NCBI GenBank assembly: GCA_963668615.2
Contig: CAXXCL010000002.1
Span: 372,001 to 436,000, forward strand
Length of the DNA: 64,000 nt
Direction: 5' to 3'
Source: JAAYPI01 sp963668615
Lineage (GTDB): Bacteria > Bacteroidota > Bacteroidia > Bacteroidales > Paludibacteraceae
In this document: positions 52,843 to 61,523 of the stretch, piece by piece
Position numbering within the stretch: the first letter of the stretch is position 1
How the letters are laid out: the number at the start of each line of letters is the position of its first letter
Position numbers and translations under genes: made by a program
Notes under the pieces: model-generated
What the model saw: the letters and a program-made list of their open reading frames with translations, nothing else
Told to the model about the DNA's origin: nothing
Databases searched by the model: none

Positions 52843-55800
52843 ATGAGTAACAAATTCACCGAATATTCAAATCTAAATCTTTCGGAAATAAATAAAGAAA
52901 TCCTTAAACAATGGGATAAAAATGACATTTTTCATAAAAGTATAGCAATTCGAGAAGGTTCTCCTGCTTTTGTTTTCTACGAAGGACCTCCATCTGCTAA
53001 TGGGATGCCTGGCATTCACCATGTTATGGCACGCACCATTAAAGATACTTTTTGTAGATATAAAACAATGCAAGGTTTTCAGGTAAAACGAAAAGCAGGA
53101 TGGGATACGCACGGACTACCAGTAGAACTTGGTGTTGAAAAATCATTAGGTATTACGAAAGAAGACATTGGTAAGAAAATTTCAGTAGATGACTACAATG
53201 CTGCTTGTCGTAAAGATGTAATGAAGTACACTCAAGAATGGGAAGATTTAACAACCAAAATGGGATATTGGGTAGATATGAAAGACCCTTATATTACCTA
53301 TGACAATCGTTATATAGAAACACTTTGGTGGCTTTTGAAACAACTATATAATAAAGGGTTATTGTATAAAGGTTATACGATCCAGCCCTATTCTCCAGCC
53401 GCGGGAACAGGTTTAAGTACGCATGAACTTAATCAACCGGGGTGCTATCGTGATGTAAAAGACACCACTTGTGTTGCACAATTTAAAGTGTCTGACAAAA
53501 GCAAATTGCCGTTTAACGTAAAAATCGATGGAAATTGTTATTTCATAGCTTGGACAACAACTCCTTGGACATTACCATCTAACACGGCTCTTTGTGTGGG
53601 TCCAAACATCACTTATGCATTAGTTAAATCATTTAACCCATATACAGGAAATCCTGTTACATTAATTTTAGCAAAGGACTTGCTAAGTGTGCATTTTAAT
53701 CAAAAAAATGCTGATTTAGGATTGGAAGATTATAAACATGGCGATAAAAATATACCATTCAAAGTTTTAGCCGAATGTAAAGGATATGAATTATCTGGGA
53801 TTCAATATGAACAACTTATTCCTTGGGTAAATCCGGGACAAGGAGCTTTCCGGGTTATTACGGGCGATTTCGTAACAACTGAGGATGGTACTGGTATTGT
53901 TCATATTGCACCTACTTTTGGTGCTGACGATGACCGTGTTGCCAAACAAAATGGAATTCCACCAATGTTATTAATAGACAAGGATGGAAACAAGCAACCA
54001 ATGGTAGATAAAACAGGTAAATTCTTCAGCCTTGAGGATTTGGATGAAAAGTATGTAAAATCAAATCTTAATAGTCCGTTATACAAGGAGTTTGCTGGAC
54101 GTTTTGTGAAAAATGCTTACGATAAGAATTTGACAGAGCAAGACGAAACTCTTGATATTTCTATCTGTATGATGTTGAAACAACAAGGTCTTGTTTTCAA
54201 AATAGAAAAACATACGCACAATTATCCTCATTGCTGGCGTACAGACAAACCTGTTTTATATTATCCTTTAGATAGTTGGTTTATACGTACAACAGCTTGT
54301 CGCGAGCAGATGATGAGCTTAAATGACACTATCAATTGGAAACCTCAATCAACTGGAACAGGTCGGTTTGGTAAATGGTTGGAAAATTTACAGGATTGGA
54401 ACTTAAGTCGTAGTCGTTATTGGGGAACACCTCTTCCTATTTGGCGGACAGAAGATGGATTGGAAGAACTTTGTATTGGCTCCATAGAAGAATTGTTTTC
54501 TGAAATTGAAAAATCAATCTCAGCGGGTTTCATGACTCAAAATCCATACAAAAACTTTAAAGTAGGTGAATACACTGCTGAAAATTATGCTGTTAAAAAT
54601 ATTGATTTACATCGTCCCTATGTTGATGAAATAATCCTTGTCTCCGCAAGTGGAAAGCCCATGAAACGTGAATTGGATTTAGTAGATGTTTGGTTCGATT
54701 CCGGTGCAATGCCTTATGCTCAATTGCATTATCCGTTTGAAAACAAAAGTCTTATTGATTCAGGAAGCTTCTTTCCTGCTGATTTTATTTCTGAAGGAGT
54801 TGATCAAACAAGAGGCTGGTTCTTTACCTTACATGCCATTAGTACAATGGTTCGTGGTTCAGTAGCATTCAAAAATGTTATTTCTAATGGATTGGTATTG
54901 GACAAAAATGGAAACAAGATGTCTAAACGTCTGGGAAACGGTATCGATCCGTTCTCAAGCATTGAAAAGTATGGTTCTGATGCTCTTCGTTGGTACATGA
55001 TGACAAACTCTTCGCCATGGGACAATTTAAAATTTGATACGGAAGGTGTCGAAGAAGTAACCAGAAAGTTTTTCGGAACACTTTATAACAGTTATTCATT
55101 TTTTGCTCTTTATGCAAACGTTGATAATTTCAAATGCGAAGAAGCTGAGGTGGCTATAAGTAAACGACCTGAGATTGATCAATGGATTATTTCATTGCTA
55201 AATACATTAGTCAAGGAAGTAAATGCGAATTATGCTGATTATGAGCCAACAAGAGCAGGGCGTGCTATTTCTAATTTTGTTTCAGACAATTTAAGCAATT
55301 GGTATGTTCGTTTAAATCGTAGACGTTATTGGGCGGGAACAATGACACAAGACAAACTCTCTGCCTATCAAACTCTCTATACTTGTTTGGAAACCATTTC
55401 GAGGTTAATAGCCCCTATCGCACCATTCTTCGCTGATCGGTTATTCCTTGATTTGAATAACGTTACAGGAAAGAATACCAATATATCTGTTCATTTAGCA
55501 AAATTTCCAACTTACAACGAGAATTTAATAAATAAGTTGTTGGAAAACCGTATGGATGTTGCACAAACTATTACATCTATGGTATTAGCTTTGCGTAAAA
55601 AAGTAAATATCAAAGTTCGTCAACCGCTTTCTTCTATCATGATTCCTATTTTGGAAGATGAAATGAAAAACAATATAATGGCGATTAAAGAATTAATAAT
55701 AAACGAGGTAAACGTAAAGGAGATAAAATTTGTTGACGGTTCTGCTGGCATTCTTGTAAAAAGCATTAAACCCGATTTTAAGAAATTAGGTCCAAAATGT

Positions 55801-56280
55801 GGCAAAAACATGAAACAAATTGCCTCTATGCTCCAAGAAATGCCACAAAAAGAAATTCTAGAGTTTGAGAAAAATGGCTCATTCTTATTCACTGTGAATA
55901 ATGAACAAATAGCTGTTTCAGTTGAAGATGTAGAAATTTTCTCAGAAGATATTCCAGGTTGGTTAGTTGCCAATGAAGGAAAATTTACGGTAGCTTTGGA
56001 TATTACTATTACGGACGAACTTCAAAAAGAAGGAATAGCTCGAGAATTAATTAATCGAATTCAAAATATTCGTAAATCAAGAGGTTTTGATATCTCTGAT
56101 AAAATTATTGTTGAAATAGAAAGTCAATTCAAATTCAACGAGGCAATTATTGCGTATAGTAGTTATATTACTAGTCAAACCCTTGCTAATTCTATAAGAA
56201 TTGTTGAAAAAGTGAGTAGTAATTCTACAAAGTTAGAGATTGATAACGATATACTTTGTATTTCAATAGAAAAAATATGA
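52843..56280 (+). CDS. ileS: Isoleucyl-tRNA synthetase with a GIHH signature
   Basis: This 1145-residue class I synthetase is long, like the eukaryote-like type-2 IleRS. The ATP-binding signature that is normally HxGH reads GIHH here (PSANGMPGIHHVMARTIKD, about residues 44-62). The second signature KMSKR is intact (GNKMSKRLGNG), as are KAGWDTHGLPVE and the editing domain (ITGDFVTTEDGTGIVHIAP). It charges tRNA-Ile. Type-2 IleRS enzymes are known to tolerate mupirocin, and a swapped GxHH motif has been linked to very high resistance. ileS-dksA-lspA follow each other as usual in Bacteroidales. Confidence 0.96.
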   Translation: MSNKFTEYSNLNLSEINKEILKQWDKNDIFHKSIAIREGSPAFVFYEGPPSANGMPGIHHVMARTIKDTFCRYKTMQGFQVKRKAGWDTHGLPVELGVEKSLGITKEDIGKKISVDDYNAACRKDVMKYTQEWEDLTTKMGYWVDMKDPYITYDNRYIETLWWLLKQLYNKGLLYKGYTIQPYSPAAGTGLSTHELNQPGCYRDVKDTTCVAQFKVSDKSKLPFNVKIDGNCYFIAWTTTPWTLPSNTALCVGPNITYALVKSFNPYTGNPVTLILAKDLLSVHFNQKNADLGLEDYKHGDKNIPFKVLAECKGYELSGIQYEQLIPWVNPGQGAFRVITGDFVTTEDGTGIVHIAPTFGADDDRVAKQNGIPPMLLIDKDGNKQPMVDKTGKFFSLEDLDEKYVKSNLNSPLYKEFAGRFVKNAYDKNLTEQDETLDISICMMLKQQGLVFKIEKHTHNYPHCWRTDKPVLYYPLDSWFIRTTACREQMMSLNDTINWKPQSTGTGRFGKWLENLQDWNLSRSRYWGTPLPIWRTEDGLEELCIGSIEELFSEIEKSISAGFMTQNPYKNFKVGEYTAENYAVKNIDLHRPYVDEIILVSASGKPMKRELDLVDVWFDSGAMPYAQLHYPFENKSLIDSGSFFPADFISEGVDQTRGWFFTLHAISTMVRGSVAFKNVISNGLVLDKNGNKMSKRLGNGIDPFSSIEKYGSDALRWYMMTNSSPWDNLKFDTEGVEEVTRKFFGTLYNSYSFFALYANVDNFKCEEAEVAISKRPEIDQWIISLLNTLVKEVNANYADYEPTRAGRAISNFVSDNLSNWYVRLNRRRYWAGTMTQDKLSAYQTLYTCLETISRLIAPIAPFFADRLFLDLNNVTGKNTNISVHLAKFPTYNENLINKLLENRMDVAQTITSMVLALRKKVNIKVRQPLSSIMIPILEDEMKNNIMAIKELIINEVNVKEIKFVDGSAGILVKSIKPDFKKLGPKCGKNMKQIASMLQEMPQKEILEFEKNGSFLFTVNNEQIAVSVEDVEIFSEDIPGWLVANEGKFTVALDITITDELQKEGIARELINRIQNIRKSRGFDISDKIIVEIESQFKFNEAIIAYSSYITSQTLANSIRIVEKVSSNSTKLEIDNDILCISIEKI

Positions 56281-56375
56281 GAATATACCTCGATTTTAAT
56301 AGTCTTTAATTTTGATTTTAACAAACAAGGAAGTATATTCGCATAAAGGTTTCAAACATTAATAAAATTACTACT

Positions 56376-56756
56376 ATGAGCGAAAAAACAAGATATTCTG
56401 ACGCCGAATTAGAAGAATTCCGCGACATCATTAAAGAGAAACTGGATAAAGCTTTTGTTGATTATGAACAACTTAAGGCAGCTCTTAATAATTTGGATGG
56501 TAATGACACAACTGACACATCCCCGACTTTTAAGGTATTGGAAGAGGGTGCAACCACCATGTCTAAGGAAGAAGCAGGGCGTTTGGCTCAACGTCAAATG
56601 AAATTCATTCAACACTTACAAGCAGCCTTGGTGCGAATAGAGAATAAAACTTATGGCATTTGCCGTGAGACAGGAGAACTGATTCCTAAAGAACGTTTAC
56701 GTGCAGTTCCGCACGCTACACTTAGTATAGAAGCAAAGGAATCTGAAAAAAAATAA
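56376..56756 (+). CDS. TraR/DksA-family protein with a degenerate zinc finger
   Basis: This 126-residue protein has the N-terminal coiled-coil and the family block YGICRETGELIPKERLRAVPHAT (about 93-115). Of the four zinc cysteines in the DksA consensus only the first is kept (CRETG instead of CxxCG, and SIEA in place of the last CxxC). DksA relatives bind the RNA polymerase secondary channel and tune rRNA and amino-acid promoters. Whether this one binds zinc or ppGpp is unclear. It lies between ileS and lspA. Confidence 0.88.
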   Translation: MSEKTRYSDAELEEFRDIIKEKLDKAFVDYEQLKAALNNLDGNDTTDTSPTFKVLEEGATTMSKEEAGRLAQRQMKFIQHLQAALVRIENKTYGICRETGELIPKERLRAVPHATLSIEAKESEKK

Positions 56757-56785
56757 AATTCTTGCCACTTCGATAGTTTTTTATC

Positions 56786-56792
56786 GAGGAGG
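56786..56792 (+). promoter_or_regulatory. Shine-Dalgarno near lspA
   Basis: GAGGAGG lies 11 bases before the lspA ATG (56804) and 7 before another, out-of-frame ATG (56800). Strong ribosome-binding sequences are rare in this window. Confidence 0.6.
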
Positions 56793-56803
56793 TTTGTTTA
56801 TGT

Positions 56804-57424
56804 ATGACAACACAGATAACAAAAAAGACACTTATAAGTCTATCTCTTATATTTTCACTATTGATTTTAGACCAAATCTTCAAAATTTGGATTAAAACAA
56901 GTTTCTTTTTAGGTGAAGAATTTCAAATTACGGGCTGGTTTCGTCTACATTTTGTAGAAAATAAGGGCATGGCTTTTGGTATGTCTTTATTCGATAAAAA
57001 ATATCTTACCATTTTTAGGATAATAGCCTCTTTAGCAATAGGTTATTATCTTTTTTTATCTATAAAAAAAGATAGCGAATACATATTATTAGTACCTTTA
57101 TGTTTAATATTCGCAGGTGCTTTTGGCAATATAATAGACTCGCTCTTGTATGGTCAAATTTTTTCTGAAAGTACACCTTTTGAGGTTGCAAAATTCGTTC
57201 CTTTGGGACAAGGATATGCAGATATATTCTATGGGAAAGTTGTAGATATGTTATATTTCCCTCTTATTCAAGGAAATTTTTGGAACTGGATTCCAATGGT
57301 AGGAGGTCAGGAGTTTACTTTTTTTGCACCAGTATTCAATATTGCAGATTCTTGCATTACTGTCGGAGTTATTCTTATTATAATATTTGAAAAGGAAATT
57401 TTTAAAAACAAGGTATCAAAATGA
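56804..57424 (+). CDS. lspA: Lipoprotein signal peptidase (signal peptidase II)
   Basis: This 206-residue protein has four hydrophobic segments and the conserved blocks VENKGMAFGM, AGAFGNIIDSLLYG, KVVDML (Asp148) and FNIADSCITVG (Asp182); the last two hold the catalytic aspartates. It cleaves prolipoprotein signal peptides in the inner membrane, acting on proteins such as those encoded at 51892, 57421 and 59003. It carries an insertion between its last two segments, as in other Bacteroidetes. Its stop overlaps the next start (ATGA). Confidence 0.95.
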   Translation: MTTQITKKTLISLSLIFSLLILDQIFKIWIKTSFFLGEEFQITGWFRLHFVENKGMAFGMSLFDKKYLTIFRIIASLAIGYYLFLSIKKDSEYILLVPLCLIFAGAFGNIIDSLLYGQIFSESTPFEVAKFVPLGQGYADIFYGKVVDMLYFPLIQGNFWNWIPMVGGQEFTFFAPVFNIADSCITVGVILIIIFEKEIFKNKVSK

Positions 57425-57810
57425 ATTTCACAAAAGGTCAATTATATTTGTGTATACTCTTTTCTTTCCTCTTTTTTTCTTGTGGAGAAGCATATCATCG
57501 GGGTATTTTAGAAGAAAAAAAAATGGTTGACGTTATGGTTGATGTTCATTTGGTTGAAGGAATGTCAGAACAAAATCTACTGAATCAAAATAATCATTCC
57601 ACATCCAATGTTTATTACAATAACATTTTATTGAAGCATAAAATTACTTTAGCTGAATTGGACAGTTCCATTGCATGGTATGCTCGACATCCTAAAATAT
57701 ATAAACGTGTATACGACAGTGTCGTATCAAGATTAGAAAAACAGAAAAGTTTAATTGACAAAGGTTATTATCTAAAAAGAGACACCTTAAATGCTAATAA
57801 AGTAAAATAA
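57421..57810 (+). CDS. DUF4296 lipoprotein
   Basis: This 129-residue protein has a signal peptide ending FLFFSC (lipidated Cys21). Downstream are EEKKMVDVMVDVHLVEGM and LDSSIAWYARHPKIYKRVYDSV, which match DUF4296, a Bacteroidetes family of unknown function. It is predicted to sit in the envelope as a lipoprotein. It overlaps lspA by 4 bp and is contiguous with the next gene. Confidence 0.85.
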   Translation: MNFTKGQLYLCILFSFLFFSCGEAYHRGILEEKKMVDVMVDVHLVEGMSEQNLLNQNNHSTSNVYYNNILLKHKITLAELDSSIAWYARHPKIYKRVYDSVVSRLEKQKSLIDKGYYLKRDTLNANKVK

Positions 57811-58176
57811 ATGGAATGTGTTGCGGCTCAATATATCGTAATTTCTGATAATAATTTTTTGAAGGGAGGGGTAATTGAAATAAACTCTGAAAAAATTATT
57901 AAAGAAATTTCAATACTCACACAAGAAAGAGCTGCTACTCTATTTTATAATGGAATTATTTTTTCAGTAAAAACCAGTGTAATTCCTAAAATTCAAGATT
58001 TTCGAGAATTACAAGGCGACAATCCAGAGAAGAATATTTTTGATATGATAAGTATCCTTGGTTGTGAGACAATAAAAGTTGGAAAAAAAATAAATAATCT
58101 GTTTTTACTGGAAAATATTGATTTTTCAGCCCTTAGAATAAAGAAAGACACTCTCCTATCTGCTATCTTCTTCTAA
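57811..58176 (+). CDS. Short amidohydrolase-like remnant of unknown function
   Basis: The N-terminus (VAAQYIVISDNNFLKGGVIEI and FYNGIIF) resembles the first beta-strands of cytosine-deaminase/chlorohydrolase-type amidohydrolases. The C-terminus (NIFDMISILGCETIKVGKK and FSALRIKKDT) resembles their last part. The whole metal-binding barrel of about 250 residues is absent, so it cannot be an active amidohydrolase. It may be a decayed gene, or a small conserved protein kept for another role. It begins one base after the DUF4296 stop and its 3' end overlaps the methyltransferase by 14 bp on the other strand. Confidence 0.55.
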   Translation: MECVAAQYIVISDNNFLKGGVIEINSEKIIKEISILTQERAATLFYNGIIFSVKTSVIPKIQDFRELQGDNPEKNIFDMISILGCETIKVGKKINNLFLLENIDFSALRIKKDTLLSAIFF

Positions 58177-58903
58177 ATTCAGAACATACAATAGCAGTCG
58201 CAACTGCTACATTTAATGACTCGGAAGTCTTCCTGCCAATAGGATAATTCGGAATAAATATTCTGCGGTTTATCCATTGTTCAACTTCTTTACTTATCCC
58301 ATTCCCCTCGTTTCCCATAACTATAATTCCCTCGTTTGAAAGACATTGAGAATAAATATCCTCTCCATCCAACATACTACCATATATTGGCAAACGGTTA
58401 TCAAGAATTTCAAAAAAATCAGATAAATTGTGATAAAAGATTTTCACTCTACTTATTGCACCCATAGTAGCTTGTACCGTTTTTGGATTATAAGCATCTG
58501 CGGTTCCAATAGAACAAATAATATTTTCAATTCCAAACCAATCAGCTATCCGAATGATTGTGCCCAGGTTTCCCGGGTCTTGTACATTATCTAGAACAAG
58601 GGTTAATTTACCAAATAAATCTTCTACATTAAAGGAATGTACAGGTATATTGAAAACTGCCAACATTTCTTGAGGGTGTTCTAAAAAACTAATTTTATTT
58701 AGTTCATCCTTTGTTATTTCTTCTTGACAATCAGCATAATATTTATTTTCTACATTAGAAATATAAAAAAGCATTTCACATAAAAAGTTATCAAGTAAAT
58801 CCTCAATAGTTTTTTTACCTTCTGCAACGAACAAACCATAATCCAATCGATTTTTCTTTAAGGATAGAGAATTTATAAGTTTTATCTTATTTTTAGTCAG
58901 CAT
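58163..58903 (-). CDS. TrmH/SpoU-family RNA 2'-O-methyltransferase
   Basis: This 246-residue protein has an N-terminal substrate-binding part (LVAEG-like FVAEGKKTIEDL) and a C-terminal SPOUT knot with LDNVQDPGNLGTIIRIADWFGI, VMGNEGNGISKEV and SLNVAVATAIVCSEF, the three SpoU motifs. It methylates a ribose in rRNA or tRNA; the exact site is not evident (RlmB-like or TrmH-like). It converges on the preceding gene with a 14-bp overlap. Confidence 0.9.
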   Translation of the reverse strand: MLTKNKIKLINSLSLKKNRLDYGLFVAEGKKTIEDLLDNFLCEMLFYISNVENKYYADCQEEITKDELNKISFLEHPQEMLAVFNIPVHSFNVEDLFGKLTLVLDNVQDPGNLGTIIRIADWFGIENIICSIGTADAYNPKTVQATMGAISRVKIFYHNLSDFFEILDNRLPIYGSMLDGEDIYSQCLSNEGIIVMGNEGNGISKEVEQWINRRIFIPNYPIGRKTSESLNVAVATAIVCSEFRRR

Positions 58904-58955
58904 ATTACGAAATTTATCACGTGCATATTTTTTCTTTTGCGAATTTACGAAAGAA

Positions 58956-58987
58956 ATTGCTATTAAGGCTTATTTATGCTAAATTTG
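58956..58987 (+). promoter_or_regulatory. Promoter of tamL
   Basis: ATTG (58956-58959) and TAAATTTG (58980-58987) are 20 bp apart; the tamL ATG follows after 15 bp. Confidence 0.55.
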
Positions 58988-59002
58988 TACAATTTTCGGT
59001 AG

Positions 59003-61309
59003 ATGAGATCTAAATTATTCAACATATCTTTTCTCGTAATTACATTGCTTACGGCTTGTAGTTCAACGAAATATGTACCAGATAGTCAGTATTTGTTAAA
59101 TCAGGTACATATTAAGTCAGACTTGAAGAATATAAAGGAGGCTGACTTGATTGGCTATCTTAGACAAACACCAAACACCAAGATGTTTGAGACAATTAAT
59201 TTTAACTTAGGTCTTTACAATTTATCCGGAAAAGATACTACTTTGTGGATTAATCGATTTCTAAAGAATATAGGCAATCCTCCTGTTATTTATGATTCTA
59301 CATTGGTAACTCTTTCTAAAAAGGAGTTAAAAAAATATATGACGAACAAAGGATATGAAAATGCTGAAATAAAATCGTCTGTAACATTCAAAAACAAAAA
59401 GGCAAAAGTTCAATATGAAATCATTAGCAATGAGCCTTATAAAATAGGAAATATCTCTTATAAAATAGATAATGACACCATAAGAGGTTTACTATTTGCA
59501 GATACTACAAATGCTATTATCAAGAAGAATAATTTATTTGATATTGATCAATTAGAAAGAGAACGCATACGCATAGCAGAAAATTTGCGTAATCATGGTT
59601 ATTTTCTTTTTAATAAAGATTATGTAACCTATCTTGCTGATAGTAGCAACTTAGATCATCAAATTGATTTGACTATCTATATAAGAAAAATGCAAAAGAC
59701 GGGACCGAAAAATACGGTTCTACGAGTTTCCCACGAAAGGTATAAAATACAAAGTGTGAAATATTTACTTGTAAATGATGTATTAGATATTTCAAATGGA
59801 AATGTTGCAAAAATGGATACAATTACATATAAAAATAAACTTTTTATATACAATGATCTTTTTGTAAATCCTTCTATTCTAGATAGTAAAACATACATTT
59901 CGGCAAACAATTATTATTCAGAAAAAGATGCAGAAAAAACATATAGTAACATCAATGCGATGCATGTTGCTAAATTTTTACGAATAGACTTTGTAGAGGT
60001 TAAAAATGAAAACGATAGCATAAAAAAACTGGAATGTATTATTCTTATTACCCCAAATAAAAGTCAATCTTTTAGCCTTGAGTTGGAAGGAACTAATTCT
60101 GATGGAGACTTTGGTGTGGCAGGAAAATTTGGATATACACACCGAAACGTTTTCAAAGGAGCGGAAAATTTCACATCAAAGTTAAAAGCTTCTAATGAAG
60201 CTATTGGTAGTATTGGCAATATACTGACATACAGCTCATGGGAAATAAGTGGCGAAACAGGATTGCAGTTTCCTCGTTTTATATTTCCTTTTTTAAATAT
60301 GGAGACGCTAAGAGAAATAAATGCTACAACAGAATTCAATGTAAATTACAGCTATCAAATTCGTCCCGACTATTCAAGAACGATTGCCGGATTTGGCATT
60401 AAATACCGTTGGAAACCTAATTTAAATAAAAATATTAGGCATAGCGTAGATTTATTAGATTTCAGCTATGTTTATTTACCTCCCGGTTCTATTTCTTCTG
60501 AATTTAAGGAAAAATATTTAAATAGTTCTTCTCTTTTGCAGTATAGCTATGAAGACCACTTAATTTTAAAAACAGGATATTATTTTTCTTACTCCAATCA
60601 AAATATCCAGAGAAAAGAGAGCGGATATTCTCTTAGAGCCGGAATTGAAACAGCTGGCAATTCTCTTTACGGAATTTGCAGTCTCTTAGAAACTCCAAAA
60701 CAAGATGGTGCCTATATGTTAGGAAAAATAAAGTTTTCACAATATGTAAAAATGGATGGCGAATATTCTTTTAACTATTTTATTGATGAAAGTAATAGAA
60801 TAGTCTATCATGTAGCAATCGGAATCGGAGCCCCTTATGGAAATTCGGATATTTTACCTTTTGAAAAACGTTACTACGGAGGTGGTGCTAATAGTGTAAG
60901 AGGATGGTCTGTACGTACCTTAGGACCAGGATCATATAATAATAATGGGGTTGTTGATTATATGAGCCAATCAGGAGATATGAAATTAGACTTAAATATA
61001 GAATATCGAGCAAAATTATTTTGGGTCATGGAACTAGGTGTATTTGCAGATGGAGGTAATGTCTGGACTTTGTTACCCTACGGAGATCAAAAAGGTGGAA
61101 ATTTTCAATTTGATACTGCTTACAAACAAATAGCTTTAGGTTATGGGATGGGATTAAGATTTGATTTTTCTTATTTTATTTTGCGTTTAGATTGGGGTAT
61201 AAAGGCTTATGATCCATCAAAAACAGGTTCAAATGCCTGGAGATTTAATAATACATGGAACATAAATGATGACACAGCCCTTCACTTTGCTGTAGGGTAT
61301 CCTTTCTAA
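59003..61309 (+). CDS. tamL: TamL, lipoprotein BamA/TamA-type outer-membrane protein
   Basis: This 768-residue protein has a lipoprotein signal (LVITLLTAC, Cys19), about 350 residues of POTRA-like domains (with KEADLIGYLRQTPN and LDHQIDLTIYIRKM) and a C-terminal 16-strand-like beta-barrel. Barrel features are ALRTTG-like RYYGGGANSVRGWSVRTLGPGS and the C-terminal LHFAVGYPF. It matches the translocation and assembly module lipoprotein TamL of Bacteroidetes. It is thought to act with a TamB-like partner, which is not in this window. Confidence 0.88.
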   Translation: MRSKLFNISFLVITLLTACSSTKYVPDSQYLLNQVHIKSDLKNIKEADLIGYLRQTPNTKMFETINFNLGLYNLSGKDTTLWINRFLKNIGNPPVIYDSTLVTLSKKELKKYMTNKGYENAEIKSSVTFKNKKAKVQYEIISNEPYKIGNISYKIDNDTIRGLLFADTTNAIIKKNNLFDIDQLERERIRIAENLRNHGYFLFNKDYVTYLADSSNLDHQIDLTIYIRKMQKTGPKNTVLRVSHERYKIQSVKYLLVNDVLDISNGNVAKMDTITYKNKLFIYNDLFVNPSILDSKTYISANNYYSEKDAEKTYSNINAMHVAKFLRIDFVEVKNENDSIKKLECIILITPNKSQSFSLELEGTNSDGDFGVAGKFGYTHRNVFKGAENFTSKLKASNEAIGSIGNILTYSSWEISGETGLQFPRFIFPFLNMETLREINATTEFNVNYSYQIRPDYSRTIAGFGIKYRWKPNLNKNIRHSVDLLDFSYVYLPPGSISSEFKEKYLNSSSLLQYSYEDHLILKTGYYFSYSNQNIQRKESGYSLRAGIETAGNSLYGICSLLETPKQDGAYMLGKIKFSQYVKMDGEYSFNYFIDESNRIVYHVAIGIGAPYGNSDILPFEKRYYGGGANSVRGWSVRTLGPGSYNNNGVVDYMSQSGDMKLDLNIEYRAKLFWVMELGVFADGGNVWTLLPYGDQKGGNFQFDTAYKQIALGYGMGLRFDFSYFILRLDWGIKAYDPSKTGSNAWRFNNTWNINDDTALHFAVGYPF

Positions 61310-61328
61310 TAAATTTCAACGAAAAGCT

Positions 61329-61360
61329 CTTGTGGTAAAAAAAAAAAATCATTACCTTTG
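61329..61360 (+). promoter_or_regulatory. Promoter of tRNA-Arg with an A12 spacer run
   Basis: CTTG (61329-61332) and TACCTTTG (61353-61360) are 20 bp apart. The spacer contains twelve consecutive A (61337-61348). The tRNA starts 13 bp after the -7 box. Confidence 0.65.
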
Positions 61361-61373
61361 CCTCCGCAAAAAG

Positions 61374-61447
<74 letters not shown>

Positions 61448-61450
61448 CAA

Positions 61451-61503
61451 AAAATGTCGAGTCTAGAGAATGCAACGTAGCATCTTTGTGAACTCGACAT
61501 TTT
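61451..61503. terminator. Bidirectional terminator after tRNA-Arg
   Basis: A 12-bp stem (61451-61462 with 61492-61503) surrounds a 29-base loop that contains a smaller ATGC/GCAT stem. It lies between tRNA-Arg and the convergent mnmA gene. Confidence 0.75.
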
Positions 61504-61523
61504 ATATAAAGTAAGTAAAGCCT

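Noticed and set aside
56281..56340. Inverted repeat GAATATAC ... GTATATTC between ileS and the dksA-like gene
   Set aside because: The stem is only 8 bp with a 44-base loop and no T-run, which chance could produce in AT-rich DNA.
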